A stretch of DNA of 14,991 bases, taken from the NCBI GenBank assembly GCA_002392835.1, contig DGHX01000096.1, positions 3,119 to 18,109 on the forward strand, in the 5' to 3' direction. The position numbers and the translations under genes are program-made. Source of the DNA: Prevotella sp. UBA3837 (GTDB lineage Bacteria; Bacteroidota; Bacteroidia; Bacteroidales; Bacteroidaceae). The notes beneath the pieces are model-generated. The model worked only from the letters and a program-made list of their open reading frames with translations. It had not been told where the DNA came from and ran no database searches. The stretch's first letter is position 1. The number at the start of each line of letters is the position of its first letter. Of the stretch, positions 1 through 7,482 are shown in pieces.

Positions 1-788
1 CCACCAACCAGACTGCCGTGGAGACCTATCCCTACATGGTGGACAAGATCAAGAAAATCAGCGTCTACTCCATCCCTGTGGAGAAGGTGTCGCTCATCGA
101 CTCTGTGCCCTTCACCGGCTATGTCTATCCCGGCTACCCTGACAAGAAGGGCGGCTACAACGGCACCGTGTTCACCTTCAACCGTCTGCCCCGCAACGTG
201 GCCGAGCTGAAAACCCTCATGGAGAACCCCGACGGTAGCCGCGTGGAGGCAGCAAAGAACCCGCTCTTCGTGGCTGCCGTGATGTACCTGGTGTGGCCCC
301 GTCTGCTCGACTGCAGCCAGGACTGCCGCGACATGGTCGACTACCTCTTCGGCACGCAGTACAAGAAGCTCAACACCTACGGCATATCGAACTCTTCGTT
401 CCAGAACGTGTGCACGGCCCAGTTCGGCGGACGCGACTATGCCGGCGAGTACACCCACAACAACCTGTTCCAGCACTTTGCCGGTGCCACCCCCGCCAAC
501 CAGTACAAGCCCAACGGCCGTGGCTATGGCTACGACAACGGCCCGTACAAGGTGCGCGTGGCCTGGGACGATGTGCCCACCGAGACTTCCGGACAGATGA
601 ATGCCACCGTGGCCCGCATCAAGCTCATGGCCAACCCCGATGCCACCACCAAGGACGAGCTCTCCTTCGACGACCCCACCGCCCACGTGGTGAAGCTGCG
701 CAGCACCAACAGCAACGGCTGGTTCTTCATGGACGGCGAGAAGATTTACTATACCAAGGGCAAGGACCAGTATGACACCAGCTTCTAA
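1..788 (+). CDS. C-terminal part of a DUF6935-like protein (5' end outside window)
   Basis: The reading frame is open from base 3 to the TAA at 786-788, so this is the last ~261 residues of a longer protein. The first Met-type codon (GTG at 18) is inside the open frame and is not taken as the start. The segment LPRNVAELKTL, a helical middle part, then 'FAGATPANQYKPN' and 'GPYKVRVAWDD', and a final 'GWFFMDGEKIYYTKG' match my memory of the DUF6935 pattern: a helical region followed by a beta-rich tail ending in a Trp-Phe-rich strand. No function is known for that family. No signal peptide can be judged because the N-terminus is missing. A hairpin terminator follows at 848, so this is the end of its transcript. 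The family assignment is recollection, not a search result. Confidence 0.7.
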   Translation, partial: TNQTAVETYPYMVDKIKKISVYSIPVEKVSLIDSVPFTGYVYPGYPDKKGGYNGTVFTFNRLPRNVAELKTLMENPDGSRVEAAKNPLFVAAVMYLVWPRLLDCSQDCRDMVDYLFGTQYKKLNTYGISNSSFQNVCTAQFGGRDYAGEYTHNNLFQHFAGATPANQYKPNGRGYGYDNGPYKVRVAWDDVPTETSGQMNATVARIKLMANPDATTKDELSFDDPTAHVVKLRSTNSNGWFFMDGEKIYYTKGKDQYDTSF

Positions 789-847
789 GCTGCTGTGACC
801 AAAGGAAAATGATATCTTAGGGGCAGCATGAACCTGCTGCCTGACCG

Positions 848-888
848 CCGCCCGGCCATCCTCCACGGATGCCGGGCGGTATTGTTTT
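848..888 (+). terminator. Rho-independent terminator of the upstream gene
   Basis: A 9-bp GC stem CCGCCCGGC (848-856) pairs with GCCGGGCGG (871-879). Four inner pairs (858-861 with 867-870) follow after a one-base bulge. A T-rich tail ATTGTTTT follows. It lies 59 bp after the stop at 788 and directly before the promoter of the next gene. Confidence 0.8.
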
Positions 889-899
889 GCCCCTTTTCC

Positions 900-931
900 T
901 TTGGCTGTTACAATATTTCTCATTACCTTTG
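900..931 (+). promoter_or_regulatory. Bacteroidota-type promoter for the AlbA_2 gene
   Basis: TTTG at 900-903, a 20-nt spacer, and TACCTTTG at 924-931 match the Bacteroidota -33/-7 consensus (TTTG and TAnnTTTG). Taking the centre of the second box as -7 puts transcription start near 934-936, which is the ATG of the following gene, so the mRNA is predicted to be leaderless or nearly so. Confidence 0.85.
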
Positions 932-935
932 CACC

Positions 936-1601
936 ATGCAAACCAACTATCTGCAGTCACTCATCGCCCAGGGCGAGCACCAGCAGCAGGACTTCAAGTA
1001 CCGCGTGCAGGATGCCGTGAAGCTGGCGCGCTCCGTCTCAGCCTTTGCCAACACCGAGGGCGGCCGCCTGCTCATCGGCGTGCGCGACGACGGTGTGATG
1101 GCCGGCGTGCGCTCTGAGGAAGAGATATACATGATGCACCAGGCCGCCTACCGCTACTGCCGCCCTGAAGCCAGCATCAAGTTCGACACCTACCACGTGC
1201 CGGCGCCCCCCGTGGCCGGCGTGGGCAGCCGGGGCGACCTGCGCACCATCGTCATCGCCACCGTGCCGCGCTCAGAGCATCGCCCTGTCTGTGCACTCGA
1301 CGAGCAGGGGCGGCAGCGGGCCTACATACGCATTGCCGACGAGAACATCGTGGCATCGCCCGTGCACCTGCGCCTCTGGCGCGACGAGCAGTCGCCGCGT
1401 GGCGCCGCCTTCACCTACGGCGAGGCCGAGCGCCGCATCATCAGCGCCATGCAGCAGCCACAGTGGCAGCCCCTGCAGGCCATCGTGAAGGGGTCGCGAC
1501 TGCCACGGCCGCTGGTCATCACCCTCCTGGCACGCTTCATACGCTACGGCCTGGCGCAGTGGACCATGGCCGAGCACCAGTTCCTCTTCGCCCTGCAGTA
1601 G
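936..1601 (+). CDS. AlbA_2 / Schlafen-type putative ATP/nucleic-acid-binding protein
   Basis: This 221-aa protein starts at ATG 936. An upstream in-frame extension to 828 would run through the terminator and promoter and is rejected. Residues ~14-90 fit the Schlafen AlbA_2 fold: an early Glu (E14), 'DFKYRV' (19-24), then 'SAFANTEGG..LIGVRDDG' (35-53), the most conserved part of the family. Residues ~100-150 continue the fold ('TIVIATVPRSE', 'RAYIRIADENI'). The last ~60 residues look like a winged helix ('ERRIISAMQQ', 'LLARFIRYGLA'). Family members bind nucleotides or nucleic acids and are often annotated as putative transcriptional regulators or RecG-like; the actual substrate is unknown. It is a single-gene unit with its own promoter, and the next promoter begins 16 bp after the stop. 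Confidence 0.85.
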   Translation: MQTNYLQSLIAQGEHQQQDFKYRVQDAVKLARSVSAFANTEGGRLLIGVRDDGVMAGVRSEEEIYMMHQAAYRYCRPEASIKFDTYHVPAPPVAGVGSRGDLRTIVIATVPRSEHRPVCALDEQGRQRAYIRIADENIVASPVHLRLWRDEQSPRGAAFTYGEAERRIISAMQQPQWQPLQAIVKGSRLPRPLVITLLARFIRYGLAQWTMAEHQFLFALQ

Positions 1602-1616
1602 ATTTTCGCTGAAACC

Positions 1617-1648
1617 TTTGGCCGTTTCGGAAATTCTTCGTACCTTTG
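1617..1648 (+). promoter_or_regulatory. Bacteroidota-type promoter for the small lipoprotein gene
   Basis: TTTG at 1617-1620 and TACCTTTG at 1641-1648 are again separated by exactly 20 nt. Predicted transcription start is near 1652, giving an A/T-rich leader of about 35 nt without a clear Shine-Dalgarno sequence. Confidence 0.85.
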
Positions 1649-1686
1649 CCCGCAGATTTTTTGTATCACTAACTTAATTATTATCA

Positions 1687-2214
1687 ATGAAAAAGATTTA
1701 TGCTTTTGCCGTTGCTGCAGCTACAGTCTGCATGATGGCTTCGTGTGGTGGAAACAAGGGTGGTAACGCCGAGGCTCAGGGCACTGAGGCCCAGGAGGAA
1801 GTGGTTGAGGGTGCTGAGGCCCCCCTGGCCGATGAGCTGCTGACAGAGCCCAAGACCTTCGAAGCCACCGCTTTCAGCATCACCGCTCCTGCCGGATGGC
1901 TGGTTGAGGGCAATGACGAGGAGTCGGTCGACCTGTGCGTTCCCTGCGAGACGGGCGACTGCAAGGACGTGCGCGCCTGGGTCAGCTCATCGTCGTTGGA
2001 TGAGGCTATCGAGTCGGGCAGCTACGACGGCTTCGTTGAGCAGGAGGCTGTCCAGTTCAACGGCGTGGACTATCGCGTGGTGAAGAAGGACGAGAACCAC
2101 ATGACCATCTATCGCACCGCAGTGGGCGAGGGCAACCTGGGCATCTTCTGCCAGAACTGCGACGCCAGCGATGCCGATGTGAAGGCTATCCTCGAGAGCA
2201 TCGCACTGAAGTAA
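1687..2214 (+). CDS. Small lipoprotein with two CxxC motifs, function unknown
   Basis: This 175-aa protein has a classical lipoprotein signal peptide: MKK, a hydrophobic stretch, and lipobox MASC with C20 as the lipidated residue. A low-complexity Glu/Ala/Gly linker follows (residues ~21-50). The globular part (~55-175) contains 'FSITAPAGW', reminiscent of PsbP/Mog1-like (DUF1795) domains, but I cannot confirm this. The mature part has five cysteines: C84-x2-C87 (CVPC), C92, and C155-x2-C158 (CQNC). The two CxxC pairs could form disulfides or bind a metal. It is predicted to sit in the periplasm, or on the surface anchored to the outer membrane. It is flanked by its own promoter and a strong terminator, so it is monocistronic. 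Confidence 0.8.
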   Translation: MKKIYAFAVAAATVCMMASCGGNKGGNAEAQGTEAQEEVVEGAEAPLADELLTEPKTFEATAFSITAPAGWLVEGNDEESVDLCVPCETGDCKDVRAWVSSSSLDEAIESGSYDGFVEQEAVQFNGVDYRVVKKDENHMTIYRTAVGEGNLGIFCQNCDASDADVKAILESIALK

Positions 2215-2242
2215 GAACGCTGTAGCACCAGTATATACCGTA

Positions 2243-2290
2243 AACGGGAGCGTGCCCACTCAGGGTAACGCTCCCGTTCCTTTGTTTTGT
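2243..2290 (+). terminator. Strong Rho-independent terminator
   Basis: A perfect 11-bp stem AACGGGAGCGT (2243-2253) pairs with ACGCTCCCGTT (2268-2278). An inner CCC/GGG pairing (2255-2257 with 2263-2265) shortens the loop. The tail is CCTTTGTTTTGT. It lies 29 bp after the lipoprotein stop. Confidence 0.88.
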
Positions 2291-2310
2291 GCCATTTTTC
2301 TTGGCAAATG

Positions 2311-2342
2311 TTTGGCAGACCCGTTTTTTATCGCTACCTTTG
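2311..2342 (+). promoter_or_regulatory. Promoter of the rmuC-lipoprotein-miaA-kinase operon
   Basis: TTTG at 2311-2314, a 20-nt spacer and TACCTTTG at 2335-2342. Predicted start is near 2345, leaving a leader of ~16 nt rich in A and G (GGAAAAAGA) before the ATG at 2362. This is the only promoter match I see ahead of the four closely packed genes that follow. Confidence 0.85.
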
Positions 2343-2361
2343 CAGTCAAGACGGAAAAAGA

Positions 2362-3861
2362 ATGGAAACACTGATCATAGCCATAGTGGCCCTGGCCGTG
2401 GGCCTTATCATCGGCATCCTCTACGGCCGCGGTCCTCGTCAGCGCCTGCTGGCCGAGGCCGACGGGCTGCGCTCGCAGCTGAGCGATGCCAAGGCCCGTG
2501 CCGAGGACCAGCGCCAGCACGTGCACCAGCTGGTGGACACGGTGAAGGCCGAGGCGCAGCAGCGCCTGAAGGAAGAGAAGGAGGAATGGCGTGAGACGGC
2601 CGAAGAGCGCATGGCCGAGCAGGAACAGCACTACCGTGAAGCCATGGCCGAGCAAGAGCGACGCCACCAGGAGGCGCTCTCGGCACAGGAGCATCGCCAT
2701 CAGGAGGCCATCGCCGCACAGCAGCAGCGCTTCGACGACACCATGGGACGCGTGCAGGCACAGCTGAAGTCGGCCACCGACGACATGCTGCGCCAGCGCC
2801 AGCGCGAGTTCAGCGAGCAGAGCCAGCAGAACCTGGGACAGATCGTCACCCCCCTGCGCGACACCATCGACCGCATGAAGCAGGCCATGGCCGACAACAC
2901 CCTGAAGCAGACGGCCATGAGCGGCGAGCTGAAGGCCAACATCGAGGCGATGATCCGCCAAAGTGAGGCCGCCCGCCGCAGCGCCGAGGAGCTGACACGA
3001 GCCTTCAAGCACGGCTCGAAGGTGCAGGGCGACTGGGGCGAGCGCGTGCTCAGCGAGCTGCTCGACGCGCAGGGGCTGACGCAGGGCGTCCACTACGACG
3101 TGCAGACTTACATACGCGACCAGCAGGGCAACATCGTCACCGACGACCGCGGCGCCATGATGCGCCCCGACGTCATACTGCACCTGGACCAGCGACGCGA
3201 GGTCATCATCGACTCGAAGGTGTCGATGACCGCCTACATGGACTATGTCAACGCCGAGACCGACGCCGACCGCGACCGCTTCCTGCGACAGCACATCGAC
3301 AGCCTGCGCCAGCATGTGAAGGAGCTGGCCGTGAAGGACTACAGCAGCTACATACAGCCGCCGAAGGTCAGGATGGACTACGTCATCATGTTCGTGCCCC
3401 ACAGCGGAGCCCTGTGGACGGCCCTCAACGCCCAGCCCGACCTGTGGCGGCGCGCCATGGAGCGCAATGTGTTCATCGCCGACGAGCAGACGCTCTTCGC
3501 CGCACTGCGTATCATCAGCCTGACGTGGACACAGATAGCGCAGGCGCAGAACCACGAGAAGGTGTACGCCCTGGCTGCCGAGATGCTCGACCGCGTGGGG
3601 CAGTTCGTGAAGCGATACCAGGCACTGGGCAAGGCCCTGGAGCAGGCCCAGCGCGCCTACGAGGACGCCGACCGCAAGCTGCAGCCCACAGGCCAAAGCA
3701 TACTGCAGACCAGCGCGAAGCTCATCAAGCTGGGGGCTAAGGCCAGCGACAAGAACCCGCTGCCGCAGCTGGTCGACATCGACGACATTCCGCAGCAGCT
3801 GCTGCCGGCGGCAGAAGACGAGCAAGGCGACAATAAGGAACAAAATGATAATATAGACTAA
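2362..3861 (+). CDS. rmuC: DNA recombination protein RmuC
   Basis: This 499-aa protein starts at ATG 2362. The longer frame back to 2287 crosses the promoter and is rejected. A single N-terminal membrane anchor (residues ~3-20) is followed by a long coiled coil (~25-210) that contains four 11-residue repeats. The RmuC domain starts around residue 217 with 'GSKVQGDWGERVLSELL' and continues with 'RPDVILHL', 'VIIDSKVSM', 'DYVIMFVPHSGALW' and 'VFIADEQTLFAALRII', all diagnostic of the family and resembling restriction-endonuclease-like folds. In E. coli, RmuC limits inversion at short inverted repeats. The precise biochemical activity is unsettled. It is the first gene of a four-gene operon; the next gene starts 16 bp later. 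Confidence 0.95.
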   Translation: METLIIAIVALAVGLIIGILYGRGPRQRLLAEADGLRSQLSDAKARAEDQRQHVHQLVDTVKAEAQQRLKEEKEEWRETAEERMAEQEQHYREAMAEQERRHQEALSAQEHRHQEAIAAQQQRFDDTMGRVQAQLKSATDDMLRQRQREFSEQSQQNLGQIVTPLRDTIDRMKQAMADNTLKQTAMSGELKANIEAMIRQSEAARRSAEELTRAFKHGSKVQGDWGERVLSELLDAQGLTQGVHYDVQTYIRDQQGNIVTDDRGAMMRPDVILHLDQRREVIIDSKVSMTAYMDYVNAETDADRDRFLRQHIDSLRQHVKELAVKDYSSYIQPPKVRMDYVIMFVPHSGALWTALNAQPDLWRRAMERNVFIADEQTLFAALRIISLTWTQIAQAQNHEKVYALAAEMLDRVGQFVKRYQALGKALEQAQRAYEDADRKLQPTGQSILQTSAKLIKLGAKASDKNPLPQLVDIDDIPQQLLPAAEDEQGDNKEQNDNID

Positions 3862-3877
3862 ATAAATGTACGCGCGT

Positions 3878-5389
3878 ATGAAAAAGAATGTTTTTTTGTG
3901 GATGGCTGTCTGCATGGCAGCCATGGTGCTGGGGTGTAAGGACAAGGCGAAGTCGCAGGCCGACGCAGAGACCGACGCCCAGGAGGAAAGCCTTGAGGCC
4001 GAAGAGGACGGCGCTGAGGCCGACGATGTGCTCATGCCCATGTTCTTCGCCGGGCTCGACGGCGACTATCAGCTGATGCTCTACTGGTCGAACCTGGTCG
4101 AGCCCGAGCTCGACGAGGAGTATCCGCAGTACTATGAGCAGGAGCACCGACGCTGGGCGCGCCAGGAGCAGTTCCGCCGCCACGCCGCTGAGTATGTCAA
4201 CCTGCTCGCCGACGACGGCCGCGTCATCAAGGTGAAGTTTGTCGACGAGGTGCTGAAGGACCCCGACGGCAACCAGCCCAGCATTGGCGAGATACACGGC
4301 CGGCCGGAGATTCCGTCGCTCTGCGCCCGCTTCACATACGTCAACCCGCGCGGCCTGTCCGACGACGACCGTGGCTCGCTGGTCGTCGTCACCGACGACT
4401 ACCTGAAGTCGCGCCGTCAGCTCGACGTGGAGGTGAGGAGCGCTGCCGACGGCAACTACCTGACGCTGCCTGCCCGGGTGGTGCGACAGATGGAGCAGCG
4501 CTACGGCATGCACGCCTCGCGCTCCATGCTCACCGCCCGCCTCGACGACCGCTACACCGTGGGGGCCATACAGTTCGAGGGCGAATGGAAGGATGCCCCG
4601 CGCGACGAGTACGACCATAAGAAGTCGCTGGCGCTGGAGGTCATCGTCGATGGCGACAAGGTCTATGCCCACGAGGAGATAGGCTACTATGAGGACGGCT
4701 TCAGCGGATGGAATGCCGACGACGAGGGCGAGTACATACCCTGCCACATAGCGCAGGCCTTCGAGGGGCCCCAAGGGCTGGAGCTGTGCTATTCCCACGG
4801 CGCACCGGAAAGCTTCGAGGTGGGCATGTTCTACCTGCGCGACGGCGAGTACACACAGGACACCTACGAGACCTATCACCGCCTCATCGACGAGCAGATA
4901 CCCGTATGGAAGAAGGACATCGCACAGATGCAGAAGCTGGTGGACGACGCCAGCTCGCAGGGCCTGCAGGGCAGCATGCTCACGCAGTGGGCACACTTCT
5001 ACCTCGACTACGATCATGAGTGGCTCTGGCTGCGCAGCGCCGACGAGCAGAGCGGCGCCTTCTTCCTGCGCAAGGACGGGCAGCTGAAGCTCATCACCAC
5101 CTACGCACCCTATCAGAAGGTCACCGAGGCCACCGATGACGACGTACACTACCTCATCGTCAGCGGATCGCTCGTCGAGCCCACCTACGCCACCGAGGCC
5201 TTCGGCTTCCGCAACGGCCGGGAGGTGGAGCACGTAGAGCTGATGCAGAGCGGCGGAATACTGGTGCCTGAGGACTGCAGGCTGAACGGAAGTGCACTCA
5301 GCCAGGAGCGGGCACAGCGCTACCTCAACACCTTCATCGGTGCCGAGGAGCTGACCGCCTATTTCAATGACACGGAAGCCGAACAGTAA
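3878..5389 (+). CDS. Large lipoprotein of unknown function
   Basis: This 503-aa protein has a short lipoprotein signal peptide (MKK, hydrophobic core, lipobox VLGC with C20). I chose ATG 3878 over ATG 3866 because it gives a canonical signal length; the longer form would add MYAR in front. After the lipidated Cys comes a strongly acidic Asp/Glu/Ala linker (~21-52). The rest is rich in Tyr, Trp, Asp and Glu with alternating hydrophobic strands ('ARFTYVNPRGL', 'GSLVVVTDDYL', 'YTVGAIQFEGEW', 'LEVIVDGDKVYA'), suggesting a mostly beta fold. I do not recognise a domain. It sits between rmuC (16 bp upstream) and miaA (6 bp downstream), so it is co-transcribed with DNA- and tRNA-processing genes, though this does not reveal its role. 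Confidence 0.8.
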   Translation: MKKNVFLWMAVCMAAMVLGCKDKAKSQADAETDAQEESLEAEEDGAEADDVLMPMFFAGLDGDYQLMLYWSNLVEPELDEEYPQYYEQEHRRWARQEQFRRHAAEYVNLLADDGRVIKVKFVDEVLKDPDGNQPSIGEIHGRPEIPSLCARFTYVNPRGLSDDDRGSLVVVTDDYLKSRRQLDVEVRSAADGNYLTLPARVVRQMEQRYGMHASRSMLTARLDDRYTVGAIQFEGEWKDAPRDEYDHKKSLALEVIVDGDKVYAHEEIGYYEDGFSGWNADDEGEYIPCHIAQAFEGPQGLELCYSHGAPESFEVGMFYLRDGEYTQDTYETYHRLIDEQIPVWKKDIAQMQKLVDDASSQGLQGSMLTQWAHFYLDYDHEWLWLRSADEQSGAFFLRKDGQLKLITTYAPYQKVTEATDDDVHYLIVSGSLVEPTYATEAFGFRNGREVEHVELMQSGGILVPEDCRLNGSALSQERAQRYLNTFIGAEELTAYFNDTEAEQ

Positions 5390-5395
5390 CAGCCG

Positions 5396-6316
5396 ATGGA
5401 ACAGCAGCAGCGCATGATTACCATCCTGGGCCCTACAGCCAGCGGCAAGACCCCCTTGGCGGCAGCCCTGGCCCGAAGGATAGGCGGCGAGATTATCTCA
5501 GCCGACTCGCGGCAGGTGTACCGACGCATGGACATTGGTACCGGCAAGGACCTGGCCGACTACCAGGGCGTGCCCTATCACCTCATCGACATCTGCGAGC
5601 CGGGCACGAAGTACAACCTGTTCCAGTATCAGCAGGATTTCTTCGATGCCTACCAGCAGGTGAAGGGTAGGGGAGCGGTGCCCATCCTCTGCGGCGGGAC
5701 GGGCCTCTACATCGAGGCCGTGCTCCGGGGCTACCACCTCTCGCCCGTGCCGCAGAACCAACCCCTGCGCGACAGCCTGGAGGGCAAGTCGCTCGCCGAG
5801 CTGACGCAGCTGCTCACGGAGCTGAAGGGGCGCACGGGCAGCACCATGCACAACACCACCGACGTGGACTCCTGCCAGCGCGCCATCCGGGCCATAGAGA
5901 TTGAGACCTACAACCTGGAGCATCCCGTGCCCCTGCGCGAGCTGCCTGCCGTCAGCTCGCTCATCATCGGCGTCAGCATCGACCGCGAGCTGCGCCGGCA
6001 GAAAATAACACAGCGGCTGCGCGACCGACTCAGCGAGGGCATGGCCGACGAGGTGCGCGCGCTGCTGGCCGAAGGCATAGCTCCCGAGGACCTGACCTAC
6101 TACGGGTTGGAGTATCGCTACGTCACGGAGTACGTCACGGGGAAGCTCAGCTACGACGAGATGTTCCGACAGTTAGAGATAGCCATCCACCAGTTTGCCA
6201 AGCGGCAGATGACGTGGTTCCGGGGCATGGAGCGGCGCGGATTCACCATACACTGGATCGACGCCACCCTGCCCATGGAGCAAAAAACAGAACACATATT
6301 ACAGTTATGGCAGTAG
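5396..6316 (+). CDS. miaA: tRNA dimethylallyltransferase MiaA
   Basis: This 306-aa cytoplasmic enzyme transfers a dimethylallyl group to N6 of A37 in tRNAs that read UNN codons. Visible motifs: P-loop GPTASGKT (12-19), SADSRQVY (35-42, with catalytic Asp37), GGTGLYIEAV (100-109) and the C-terminal KRQMTWFRG (269-277). Its details differ from E. coli MiaA: a shorter segment between 'DIGTGKDL' and 'YHLID', and 'IHQFAKRQ' where E. coli has 'TRQLAKRQ'. This fits the second, divergent MiaA type that many Bacteroidota carry next to a canonical copy (from memory). An in-frame ATG at 5414, just before the P-loop, is an alternative start. It follows the lipoprotein by 6 bp and overlaps the next gene by 10 bp. 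Confidence 0.92.
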   Translation: MEQQQRMITILGPTASGKTPLAAALARRIGGEIISADSRQVYRRMDIGTGKDLADYQGVPYHLIDICEPGTKYNLFQYQQDFFDAYQQVKGRGAVPILCGGTGLYIEAVLRGYHLSPVPQNQPLRDSLEGKSLAELTQLLTELKGRTGSTMHNTTDVDSCQRAIRAIEIETYNLEHPVPLRELPAVSSLIIGVSIDRELRRQKITQRLRDRLSEGMADEVRALLAEGIAPEDLTYYGLEYRYVTEYVTGKLSYDEMFRQLEIAIHQFAKRQMTWFRGMERRGFTIHWIDATLPMEQKTEHILQLWQ

Positions 6317-7242
6317 AAGAGACACGATGGGGCATACTCTATTGCCCCCGAAACGGAATACGCAGCAAGCGAAAGCGCTGGGAGCGGCTGCAACATGAGC
6401 TGGACCTGCGCGGCGTGCACTACGACATGGTGCAGAGCGAGAATACCGACAGCGTGGAGCGACTCGTCACCATGCTCATCCGCAATGGCTACAAGACCAT
6501 CATCGTGGTGGGCGGCGACTCGGCGCTGAACGATGCCGTGAACTGCCTGATGCGCGAGGAGCGCCAGGTGCGGCAGCAGGTGGCGCTGGGGGTGGTGCCG
6601 AACGGGGCGCTGAACGACTTCGCACGCTTCTGGGGATTCACTGAGAACGACGACGCGCAGACCGTGGAGTGGCTCTGCAAACGGCGCTCGCGACAGGTCG
6701 ACCTGGGCTGTCTGCACTACACCGACAAGCAGCAGCAGCGCCAGAACCGATACTTCCTGAACTGTGTGAACATAGGCACCACGGCCGACCTGATGAACCT
6801 GCGGCAGCAGACCCGCCGCATACTCTGGTCGAAGACCCTGTCGTTCATCGTCAGCGTGGTACTGAAAATCTTCCACCGCAAAGACTACAAGATGCGGCTG
6901 CAGGTGAACAGCGAGACCATCGACCGCCGCATCATGACCGTCTGCGTGGGCAACGCGCTGGGCTACGGACAGACACCCAGTGCCGTGCCCTACAACGGCA
7001 TGCTCGACCTCAGCGTCATCTACGACCCCAAGCTCATGCAGCTCTTCAGCGGGCTGTGGCTGCTCGTCAGCGGACGCTTCCTCAACCACCGCTCCGTGCA
7101 TCCCTACCGCACCCGCCACATCGACGTGGAAGAGGCACGCCATGCGCTGGTGGGCGTCGACGGCCGTCTGCTGCGCCAGCTCGAAGGCCCCTTTACCATC
7201 ACCGTGGAGCAGGAGGTGGTGAACTTCCTCATCCCCGACTGA
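6307..7242 (+). CDS. Diacylglycerol-kinase-family lipid kinase, divergent GGDG motif
   Basis: This 311-aa protein starts at ATG 6307, inside the end of miaA (stop 6314-6316), a 10-bp overlap that suggests translational coupling. The family (DagK/YegS/BmrU; NAD-kinase-like fold) phosphorylates lipids such as diacylglycerol with ATP. Matches: 'TIIVVGGDSALNDAVN' around residue 69, where GGDGTxNE is usual; 'PNGALNDFARFWG' from residue 98, where PxGTGNDFAR is usual; 'GYGQTPSAVPYNGMLDLSV'; and 'GVDGRLL' near the C-terminus. Both glycine-rich nucleotide-binding motifs therefore differ from the standard. The change may reflect a Bacteroidota subfamily, other substrates or lower activity. It is the last gene of the operon. 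No strong terminator follows: only a short hairpin in the arm of the repeat element at 7264-7284. Confidence 0.82.
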   Translation: MAVEETRWGILYCPRNGIRSKRKRWERLQHELDLRGVHYDMVQSENTDSVERLVTMLIRNGYKTIIVVGGDSALNDAVNCLMREERQVRQQVALGVVPNGALNDFARFWGFTENDDAQTVEWLCKRRSRQVDLGCLHYTDKQQQRQNRYFLNCVNIGTTADLMNLRQQTRRILWSKTLSFIVSVVLKIFHRKDYKMRLQVNSETIDRRIMTVCVGNALGYGQTPSAVPYNGMLDLSVIYDPKLMQLFSGLWLLVSGRFLNHRSVHPYRTRHIDVEEARHALVGVDGRLLRQLEGPFTITVEQEVVNFLIPD

Positions 7243-7260
7243 GACAGGCACCCACTCGCC

Positions 7261-7440
7261 ATAGGACCGCTGAAGCGGGCTTTCAAAAACAAAAGAAAAC
7301 AAAAGAAAACCAAGGAAAACAGGCGAAAGTGAGCGATGGAAATATGTTGCACTACTTGCACCGGATTTTGGTGAGTGGTGAAGGGTGAGTGGTGAAGGGT
7401 GAGTGGTTTCTGGTGGAGGGTGGAGGGTGGAGGGAGAATA
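7261..7440 (+). repeat. Left inverted arm (180 bp)
   Basis: By eye, bases 7261-7376 match the reverse complement of the right arm over 116 bp without gaps and with six substitutions, including 43 identical bases (7320-7362). The rest is a run of ten 7-bp units (7370-7439; GGTGAGT, GGTGAAG, GGTTTCT, GGTGGAG types). It begins with a small hairpin CCGC-TGAA-GCGG (7267-7278), and the purine-rich AAAAC/AAAAG stretch at 7285-7320 is also shared. Confidence 0.9.
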
Positions 7441-7482
7441 GTGTCGAGCCCTTGATTTCTGGCATGATCATTTTTCTCTGCG

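Noticed and set aside
828..935. N-terminal extension of the AlbA_2 protein
   Set aside because: It runs through a terminator hairpin and the promoter boxes; the ATG at 936 fits the domain start.
2260..4041. Long antisense ORF opposite rmuC
   Set aside because: It is a by-product of GC-rich codon bias; it crosses the promoter and terminator of the + strand genes, has repetitive Leu/Val/Ala/Gln composition, and the + strand frame is clearly RmuC.
3737..5233. Long antisense ORF opposite the large lipoprotein
   Set aside because: Same bias. The + strand frame has a lipoprotein signal peptide and tight operon spacing.
6151..7302. Minus-strand ORF opposite the lipid kinase
   Set aside because: No family resemblance; the + strand frame matches the DagK family and is coupled to miaA.
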